Source: Acidobacteriota bacterium (GTDB lineage Bacteria > Acidobacteriota > Terriglobia > UBA7540). Taken from it: a DNA stretch of 34,826 nt. The stretch spans positions 49,027 to 83,852 of the forward strand of contig QHZO01000040.1 of assembly GCA_003224695.1 (NCBI GenBank). Direction: 5' to 3'. Each line of letters starts with the position of its first letter. Position 1 is the first letter of the stretch. The notes below the pieces were generated by a model, which searched no databases, was not told the DNA's origin, and worked only from the letters and a program-made list of their open reading frames with translations. The position numbers were made by a program, and so were the translations under genes. Below are positions 29,471 to 34,826 of the stretch, piece by piece.

Positions 29471-29833
29471 TCAGGGAAGCTTCATCATGATGTACTCGCC
29501 GCCGCACTCGAACAGTGAGAGCACGCGCGTCACTTGGAAGAGCTCCCGGATCTGCTTGCTCAAATGGACCACCTGCAATTCTGAGCGCGCCGCCTTGGCC
29601 GAAATATAAAGGGCGACGATCGTCCCCAGGCCGCTGCTGTCCATAAAAACCACTTGGCTCAAGTCCAGGACGATGCGCTTGATGTCCGGCAAAATTTCCC
29701 GGACGTAAGCTTTCAATTCCGGCGCGTAGGGAGCGGTCAGAAAACCCGAGCATGTGACGACGGTTGCATCTCCGCTCACGATTTTACTGAGGGTGAGGCG
29801 CGGCGGCGGCGTGCCGGAAGCAGGCGGTGACAT
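29471..29833 (-). CDS. STAS-domain protein (anti-sigma factor antagonist-like)
   Basis: The product is 120 aa, with AAGGAG upstream of the ATG at 29833. After a Pro-rich start the STAS fold shows ATVVTCSGFLTAPYAPELKAYV, IKRIVLDLSQVVFMDSSGLGTIV (with Ser66 and Ser67 at the phosphorylatable position) and AARSELQVVHLSKQIRELFQVTRV. Such proteins are reversibly phosphorylated partners of anti-sigma kinases. No kinase or phosphatase gene lies beside it. It is transcribed against the subtilase, so its link to the receiver-TTR cluster is unproven. Confidence 0.88.
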   Translation of the reverse strand: MSPPASGTPPPRLTLSKIVSGDATVVTCSGFLTAPYAPELKAYVREILPDIKRIVLDLSQVVFMDSSGLGTIVALYISAKAARSELQVVHLSKQIRELFQVTRVLSLFECGGEYIMMKLP

Positions 29834-29935
29834 AATTCTCCTTCGGTCGGGCTGTCCTGACGAGTTCGAAACATCAAAGCCGTGAAGAAGTTATCCCGCC
29901 CTCGCCAGGTTTCGAAGCCTCGGCTCCAGGTTGCC

Positions 29936-29956
29936 GCACGACGGACAACGGACGTC
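29936..29956. repeat. Short heptamer-phased repeat upstream of the CCA gene
   Basis: Three 7-base units (GCACGAC, GGACAAC, GGACGTC), related to the CGGACAA units at 16366-16393. It is short and degenerate. Confidence 0.5.
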
Positions 29957-30000
29957 TTTAACTTGTCTTCCTCCCGATGAGTCGGTTCTAATAGCCGGGG

Positions 30001-31326
30001 ATGGACGCCAAGCGCGAAGTGGCCGCTCAAATCGCCCGGCGCCTTCGGGAAGCGGGCTTCCAAGCCTACTTTGTAGGCGGCTGCGTCCGCGATCTGGTGA
30101 TGGGCCGAGAGCCCGCCGACTACGACCTCGCGACGGACGCGACGCCTCAACAGGTGGTCGGGTTATTTCCCGAAAGCCTGACGGTGGGCGCGCAATTCGG
30201 CGTGGTGCTGGTACCGCGTGCGGATGGCAACGTGGAGGTTGCGACGTTCCGGTCCGATGGCCGCTATGCGGATGGACGGCACCCGGCGGAAGTCCGCTAT
30301 GCGAAGACGGCGCGAGAAGACGTTCGCCGGCGCGATTTCACCATCAACGGCCTGCTGCTGGATCCCGGCACCGATGAGGTCCTCGATCACGTCGGCGGGC
30401 AAGCCGATATTCGCGCGCGGCGCGTCCGGACGATCGGCGACCCGTTCGAGCGGTTCAGCGAAGATCGGCTGCGCATGCTCCGCGCCGTGCGTTTCGCCGC
30501 GCGCTTCGACTTTACGCTTGACCCGGCAACGCTTGAAGCCATCAAGAAACTTGCCCCGGCCATCGCTGACGTGAGCGCCGAGCGCGTGCGGGACGAAATC
30601 CTCAAAATCCTCACGGAAGGCCGGGCGCGGCGCGGATTCGAGCTGCTCGACCGATGCGATTTGCTCAAAGAAGTCTTGCCGGAAATTAAGGCTTTGCAAG
30701 GCGTGGCGCAGCCGCCGGAGTTCCACCCCGAAGGCGACGTTTGGACGCACACGCTGATGATGCTCGAAGGGCTTGGCGCAGGAGTTTCGGCGACGCTCGC
30801 GCTCGGTGTGCTCCTCCACGATGTGGGAAAGCCTCCGACCTTTACCGTTCGCGAGCGGATCCGCTTTGACAACCACGTGGAAGTGGGGGCGCGCATGGCG
30901 GAGGAAATCTGCCGCCGCCTGCGACTGCCGACGAAGGACACGGAGCGCGTCTTTGAGCTGGTCAACAATCATCTGCGCTTCAAGGATTTCCCCAAAATGC
31001 GCCGCTCGACCGAATTGCGCTTCATCCGCATGCCGGGCTTCGAAGAGCACCTGGAGCTCCACCGGCTCGACTGCCTGTCGAGCCACGGCAAACTCGACAA
31101 TTACGAGTTGGCGCGGAAGATGCTTGCCGAGACTCCGCCCGAGGAAGTCAAGCCCGCGCCGCTCGTCACCGGCCACGACTTGATTCGAGCCGGCTACAAG
31201 CCCGGCCCGCGCTTCAAGCAAATCCTTCGCGCCGTCGAGGACGCGCAACTCGAAGGCAAGCTTCACAGCCGTGACGAGGCCATGAGCATGGTCGCCAAGC
31301 AGTTTCCCGCCGGTGCCACAAGCTGA
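30001..31326 (+). CDS. cca: CCA-adding enzyme / tRNA nucleotidyltransferase with HD domain
   Basis: The product is 441 aa. The class II nucleotidyltransferase motif is FVGGCVRDLVMG (about 24-35) with catalytic carboxylates Asp40 and Asp42 in ADYDLATDA. EDVRRRDFTINGLLLD and the ERFSEDRLRMLRAVRFAARF RNA-binding helices follow. The C-terminal half has an HD-type motif, LLHDVGK (His273, Asp274), usual in bacterial enzymes of this class. It adds or repairs the 3' CCA of tRNAs; A-adding versus CCA-adding cannot be separated here. There is no operon partner. The shadow frame on the other strand is not a gene. Confidence 0.93.
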   Translation: MDAKREVAAQIARRLREAGFQAYFVGGCVRDLVMGREPADYDLATDATPQQVVGLFPESLTVGAQFGVVLVPRADGNVEVATFRSDGRYADGRHPAEVRYAKTAREDVRRRDFTINGLLLDPGTDEVLDHVGGQADIRARRVRTIGDPFERFSEDRLRMLRAVRFAARFDFTLDPATLEAIKKLAPAIADVSAERVRDEILKILTEGRARRGFELLDRCDLLKEVLPEIKALQGVAQPPEFHPEGDVWTHTLMMLEGLGAGVSATLALGVLLHDVGKPPTFTVRERIRFDNHVEVGARMAEEICRRLRLPTKDTERVFELVNNHLRFKDFPKMRRSTELRFIRMPGFEEHLELHRLDCLSSHGKLDNYELARKMLAETPPEEVKPAPLVTGHDLIRAGYKPGPRFKQILRAVEDAQLEGKLHSRDEAMSMVAKQFPAGATS

Positions 31327-31469
31327 AATCATCGCTCCGCGGCCATAAGAAATTTTTATGAACGGTATTCAAATTAGTTATTTGACTCCACCGCTGTGCT
31401 ATAACGATTTCGGTTGATTTATGAGGGGCCGAACGAGCACCCCGGTTTCTTGGGTTCACGTTCCGGTGA

Positions 31470-31880
31470 ATGGCCAACCGATCTGGCGCACGAGGCGAGC
31501 TTCGGAAATTGGAGTTGCGGTATCGCCTTTACGGAAGATTGCTGGAAACCATCGCTGGAATCATACATAAGGTAACACCATGGGCTGCGGGCATCGTAAT
31601 AGCCTATTACGCCCATTCCTCGATTCAGTCGCTTGCCGGACACGCGACCTTCGCCGATATTGGCATAAAATTTTTGGCGGATTTCCGCATATCTGAAGTT
31701 GTTTCGTATGCAGTTGGGGCGGGTGGGGTCATATACGGGGCTCGTATGGGGAAGCTTAAGAAGGACGCCATAGAACGAATGGCAGGGCGAATCAAGGAAC
31801 TAGAGACAAAAATGGATCCCGGGAGGAGTTCAAGCCGCTTAACTCCGAGGGGAGAGACGAGGTCGGAGGATAAGCCATGA
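31470..31880 (+). CDS. Small membrane protein of unknown function, first of a coupled pair
   Basis: A 136-residue protein I do not recognise. Residues 1-30 are basic and amphipathic (GELRKLELRYRLYGRLL), two membrane segments lie at about 35-56 and 74-92, and a charged helix then runs to the C-terminus (KLKKDAIERMAGRIKELETKMD). The stop overlaps the ATG of the next gene (ATGA, 31877-31880), so the two are probably made together and may form one complex. The pair is less GC-rich than neighbours, which suggests recent arrival. No mobile-element ends were found around it. Confidence 0.65.
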   Translation: MANRSGARGELRKLELRYRLYGRLLETIAGIIHKVTPWAAGIVIAYYAHSSIQSLAGHATFADIGIKFLADFRISEVVSYAVGAGGVIYGARMGKLKKDAIERMAGRIKELETKMDPGRSSSRLTPRGETRSEDKP

Positions 31881-32485
31881 CGTCTCTCGAGAATGTTTCT
31901 GCGTCTCTACATTTGGCGCTTGCGCTTTCCCTCTTACTGGTCTTGGCTTCCTATTTCTGGCGGCAATACCGCGTTGATCGTCTCCGCGAGACCTTATTTA
32001 AGCTACGGGCTGAACTGTTTGACTACGCGGCGAGCGGACAAATTTCGTTCGCCGATCCTGCTTATACGAAGCTTCGAGTCATGATGAACGGGATGATTAG
32101 ATTTGCTCACAAGTTTACATTTTCACGCATCGCCTTGGTGATATTGTTTCGGAAACAGCTCGAGCGCCTGAGTACCAGAGACCACCTTGCGGAATGGCAA
32201 GAAGCATTGGTAGACCTTCCCGAGAAAGCACAGGAAAGACTTCGTGAAATCAACGATAAGATGGTTGTCGCTATAGTTTGGCATTCTACGACAGGTTCTC
32301 CGATTCTTTTGGCGGCCGTCATTTTCATGTTCGTTCGTTCCAACTTATCCGGACAGGTCAAGAAACTAGACGAAGTCAGCGCGCAACTTCCAGGCGTTGA
32401 TGTGGTGCAAAGGCAAACTCTTAATGCTGAACTTGATGATCGACAAGAGTGTACGTACAACGAACCCACCCTCGCGCATTCGTAG
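31877..32485 (+). CDS. Membrane protein of unknown function, second of a coupled pair
   Basis: A 202-residue protein with an N-terminal membrane segment (about 10-27) and a second near 148-170. Between them is a distinctive soluble stretch: LRETLFKLRAELFDYAASGQISFADPAYTKLRVMMNGMIRFAHKFTFSRIALV. I recall a family of unknown function with the pattern L-R-ELFD....G.I.F..PAY..LR...NG.IRFAH, but I cannot name it. Translation is coupled to the upstream small membrane protein. The C-terminal ~35 residues are polar. Together the two look like a two-component membrane module; defence, signalling or transport are all open. Confidence 0.65.
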   Translation: MTSLENVSASLHLALALSLLLVLASYFWRQYRVDRLRETLFKLRAELFDYAASGQISFADPAYTKLRVMMNGMIRFAHKFTFSRIALVILFRKQLERLSTRDHLAEWQEALVDLPEKAQERLREINDKMVVAIVWHSTTGSPILLAAVIFMFVRSNLSGQVKKLDEVSAQLPGVDVVQRQTLNAELDDRQECTYNEPTLAHS

Positions 32486-32611
32486 CCTCTGGTTTCCACC
32501 TGTGTTATAGGCAACAGGCTCTTCGGGCACGACCCCCTGCCTCCCCAACTTGACAGATGGCCTATAGTTAAACTCCGAAAGGGAGTCATCGGGTTCGGCG
32601 GGACATACTGA

Positions 32612-33655
32612 ATGGCCGCTTCCAAGCGTGTCGGGTTTGCGGTAGTGGGGCTCGGGCACATCGCCGAGCCGGCGATTCTCCCCGCCTTTCGCCATTCGAA
32701 GAAATCGCGTCTCGTGGCGCTGGTGAGCGGCGACGAAGCCAAGGCCAAGCGCTTGGCGCGGCAATTCGGCGCGGAGGACTTTTTCAGCACCGAGGATTTT
32801 GCCTTCTGCTTGAGCCACCCCAGAGTCGAGGCGGTTTTCATCGCCACCGCCAACCAGCCTCATGCCCATTTGACGGAGTGCGCCGCGGCCGCCGGCAAGC
32901 ACGTCCTGTGCGAAAAGCCCATGGCCACCTCGGTGGATGGCTGCCTCGCCATGATTCGGGCCTGCCGCGCGAACGACGTGCGCTTGATGATTGCTTACCG
33001 GAAATACTTCGAGCCGGCCAGCCTGGCGCTCAAGAGGCTGGTCGAAAGCGGCAAGCTGGGCAGGCTTAAGTTCATGCATTCGGCGTTCAGCTTCGTTCTC
33101 CGGCCCAGGGAAAAGGGAACAGATTGGCATCTGGATAGGATGCTATCGGGCGGCGGGGCACTGGTGGACGTCGGTGTCTATGCGGTGAACACCGCCCGCT
33201 GGCTGACCGGCCTCGATCCAGTTGAAGCATCCGGTTACACTTGGACGGCGGACCCGGAGCGCTTCGACCAGGTCGAGGAAAACATCTCCTTTCGGTTGAA
33301 CTTTCCCGGGGGACTGGTGCTTCAGGCCACGGCCAGTTATGGCGCGGCGAAGGCATCATTTCTTCAAATTTCGGGCGAGAAGGGGTGGGCGGCACTCAAT
33401 CCCGCATTTGCTTACGATGACGAGCGGCGGTTGTTCGGGAAAATTCAAGGGCGGTGGTTCGAAAAGCGATTCCGGGTCATTGACGAGTTTCGAGTGGAGC
33501 TCGACGCCTTCGCCGACTGCGTTCGCAGAAAGAGGGAGCCCGCGCCGAACGGCGTTGAAGGCTTGAAAGACGTTGTGGTGATGCAAACCATTTATCGCGC
33601 CGTGCGAGAATCCCGCGCCGTCGCGGTAAGTTATCCCCCTGTTCCGGCGCGTTAA
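32612..33655 (+). CDS. Gfo/Idh/MocA family NAD(P)-dependent oxidoreductase
   Basis: The product is 347 aa. The N-terminal Rossmann motif is FAVVGLGHIAEPAI (Gly13, Gly15 region). EKP (Glu101-Pro103) in LCEKPMATS is the family signature that places the nicotinamide and contains the catalytic-region Lys. The C-terminal domain has GGGALVDVGVYAVNTARWLTG, with the family D-x-x-x-Y pattern. Substrates of this family are sugars, inositols or bile pigments; the exact one cannot be told. It stands alone; the next gene downstream has its own promoter. It could serve the same sugar metabolism as the GMC and enolase-family enzymes. Confidence 0.9.
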   Translation: MAASKRVGFAVVGLGHIAEPAILPAFRHSKKSRLVALVSGDEAKAKRLARQFGAEDFFSTEDFAFCLSHPRVEAVFIATANQPHAHLTECAAAAGKHVLCEKPMATSVDGCLAMIRACRANDVRLMIAYRKYFEPASLALKRLVESGKLGRLKFMHSAFSFVLRPREKGTDWHLDRMLSGGGALVDVGVYAVNTARWLTGLDPVEASGYTWTADPERFDQVEENISFRLNFPGGLVLQATASYGAAKASFLQISGEKGWAALNPAFAYDDERRLFGKIQGRWFEKRFRVIDEFRVELDAFADCVRRKREPAPNGVEGLKDVVVMQTIYRAVRESRAVAVSYPPVPAR

Positions 33656-33809
33656 GCCGGCCCGGGCAAGCAGAAGGTTCTCAGCTTTCGTTCGAGCTTT
33701 CGTGGAATTTTTTCCAACCGACCCGGCTTCTTCTTCCCACCTCCACGGACACCCTTCCTGGCAGCCGTGACTAACAAACTGAAAATAAAAGGCCAATCTT
33801 CGCTCCAGG

Positions 33810-33825
33810 CTGGCATCCTTCTTGC
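33810..33825 (+). promoter_or_regulatory. Candidate sigma-54 promoter
   Basis: CTGGCATCCTTCTTGC matches the TGGCAC-N5-TTGC consensus, with GG and GC exactly 12 bases apart as needed for -24/-12 contacts. A start near 33837 would leave a ~65-base leader that carries the hairpin at 33868-33888. No enhancer-binding protein gene is seen here. Confidence 0.65.
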
Positions 33826-33867
33826 GGGGAGAAACGCCTACAGGTAGATGAAGAGGATTGAGCTGCT

Positions 33868-33888
33868 GCCAAGTTCGTCAAACTTGGC
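33868..33888 (+). promoter_or_regulatory. Leader hairpin before the ribosome site
   Basis: GCCAAGTT and AACTTGGC form a perfect 8-bp stem with a 5-base loop, ending three bases before the ribosome site GGGAGG (33891-33896). It might modulate translation or be an operator for a dimeric protein. No function is proven. Confidence 0.6.
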
Positions 33889-33903
33889 GTGGGAGGTTTC
33901 AAC

Positions 33904-34818
33904 ATGGACGAACGAGATGATGAATACAAAGGCCGGCCAATATCTCAACCCGCAATCGTCACCACGGCGCTCGTTGCGTTTGCGTTTCTATGCTTGGCCG
34001 TGGTGGGCCTTTACTACGCGATGCGTTATCGCGGGCAGGTGAACGAGTTGACGGCACAAAATGACCAGACGTCCGCCTCGCTGGCGCAAGCCCGCGGCCA
34101 GCTTGATGAGCTTTCCTTGAAGGTGGCGTCCCTGACGGCTCCCCCTGCAACGTCGGCCACAACCGCCGTCAAAGGCGTGGAAGAGAAGACCGCAGCAACC
34201 TCGGCCAGCTCAGAGCCCAAAGCGGTCCATTCACGCGCCAAGCACGTCGCGCGTACGGATCCGCGCTGGAAGCAGCTCCAGGATCAGTTGGCCGAGAATC
34301 AAAAGGAAATCCAAACGACCCACCAAGACCTTGAGCAGAACCGCACCGACCTCGAGGGTGATATCAACAAGTCGCACGACGAGCTCAACGGCACGATCGC
34401 CCGGAACCACGACGAGCTGGTGGCGCTTGAAAAGCGAAGCCAGCGGGATTACACGGAATTTGAACTGAACAGGTCGAAGGACTTCCACCGCGTCGGCCCG
34501 CTCAGCATCGCGGTGCGCAAAGTGAACGCCAAGCACGATTACGCCGACCTCGAAATCCTCGTGGACGACAACCGCATCACCAAAAAGCACGTCAACTTGA
34601 TGGAGCCTGTGATGCTCTACCCCGCGAACTACTTGGCGTCCGTCGAGATCGTCCTGAACCACCTCGGCAAGAACCGCGCCACGGGGTACGTCAGTGTTCC
34701 CAAGTTCAAGCAATCCGAACTCTCCACCAATGGCGGTACCAGCAATAGTTTGACTCCGGCAACCGGCGCTGCCCAACCCGGCGCTGGTTTAATCAGCCGG
34801 CCGGCCCAACAACCATAA
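33904..34818 (+). CDS. Single-span membrane protein with coiled coil, function unknown
   Basis: The product is 304 aa from the ATG at 33904, chosen because GGGAGG (33891-33896) lies seven bases upstream. A start at 33889 would overlap that site. After a short acidic cytosolic start there is one membrane segment (about 18-40), then a heptad-rich region (VNELTAQNDQTSASLAQARGQLDELSLKVASL), an Ala/Thr/Ser-rich linker, and a second helical region (WKQLQDQLAENQKEIQTTHQDLEQNRTDLEGDINKSHDELN). The C-terminal domain (about 200-285, DFHRVGPLSIAVRKVNAKHDYADLEILVDDNRITKKHVNLMEPV) looks beta-rich. I do not recognise the family. A candidate sigma-54 promoter and a leader hairpin suggest it is conditionally expressed. 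The gene is complete, ending eight bases from the window edge. Confidence 0.75.
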   Translation: MDERDDEYKGRPISQPAIVTTALVAFAFLCLAVVGLYYAMRYRGQVNELTAQNDQTSASLAQARGQLDELSLKVASLTAPPATSATTAVKGVEEKTAATSASSEPKAVHSRAKHVARTDPRWKQLQDQLAENQKEIQTTHQDLEQNRTDLEGDINKSHDELNGTIARNHDELVALEKRSQRDYTEFELNRSKDFHRVGPLSIAVRKVNAKHDYADLEILVDDNRITKKHVNLMEPVMLYPANYLASVEIVLNHLGKNRATGYVSVPKFKQSELSTNGGTSNSLTPATGAAQPGAGLISRPAQQP

Positions 34819-34826
34819 AGTGTAGG

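Noticed and set aside
30163-31332. Minus-strand open frame of 389 codons
   Set aside because: Antisense shadow of the CCA-adding enzyme, whose motifs are unambiguous.
1-34826. tRNA or rRNA genes
   Set aside because: No cloverleaf with T-loop GGTTCRANYCC or rRNA core motif was found in the gaps by eye. A tRNAscan run would settle it.

Overview
The window looks like a chromosomal contig from an Acidobacteriota bacterium. This is inferred from gene content, not from a marker gene. The DNA is GC-rich. It carries a very long TonB-dependent receptor with an N-terminal carboxypeptidase-regulatory domain and plug, a CRTAC1 (FG-GAP/ASPIC-UnbV) protein, a multihaem cytochrome coupled to a TPR protein, a kumamolisin-type S53 peptidase, GMC dehydrogenases with a gluconate-2-dehydrogenase subunit 3, and a secreted subtilase with an NQST-type repeat. 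No rRNA, tRNA or CRISPR array was found.

Layout. 1-231 (+) is the tail of a SIS-domain protein. 294-4928 (-) is a tightly overlapping operon: pentahaem membrane cytochrome, then TPR protein, then CRTAC1 protein. Both gene-gene junctions are 4-base overlaps, and the CRTAC1 gene is frameshifted at a hairpin. 4929-5704 is a gap filled with palindromes and heptamer repeats. Then come an S53 peptidase (+) and a TonB receptor (-). At 11038-11311 (-) are a small antitoxin-like gene and the first ~20 codons of a RelE/ParE-type toxin. Next to them is a complete IS1595-family element (11347-13450) with 25-bp terminal inverted repeats and an exact 8-bp target duplication. It carries a cargo membrane-protein gene, the transposase, and a coupled 52-residue basic protein. 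13527-16204 (-) encodes a GMC oxidoreductase and an overlapping ROK protein. CYTH, endonuclease V and DinB-like genes follow. 18299-21062 (-) is a second GMC dehydrogenase and its subunit 3, separated by a four-helix-bundle (23S intervening-sequence type) gene bounded by inverted heptamer repeats. After a small unknown gene, a GIDE/BAM-domain membrane protein and a sugar-acid dehydratase-like enolase-superfamily enzyme comes the most unusual region (24543-29377). It holds three paralogues that join a degenerate receiver domain to a transthyretin-like beta domain, followed directly by a secreted subtilase; the middle paralogue has an amber stop at codon 8. The right end holds a STAS protein, CCA-adding enzyme, a coupled pair of unknown membrane proteins, a Gfo/Idh/MocA oxidoreductase, and a coiled-coil membrane protein behind a candidate sigma-54 promoter and a leader hairpin.

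Themes. Much of the metabolism is periplasmic or oxidative sugar chemistry (two GMC enzymes with a CX2CX2CX3C cluster motif, subunit 3, ROK, enolase-superfamily and Gfo/Idh enzymes) and protein breakdown (S53, S8). Across the whole window, unrelated short tandem repeats share a unit of exactly seven bases. Palindromic elements recur too, and one type beginning TAGGGGCG supplies the stop codon of two unrelated genes.
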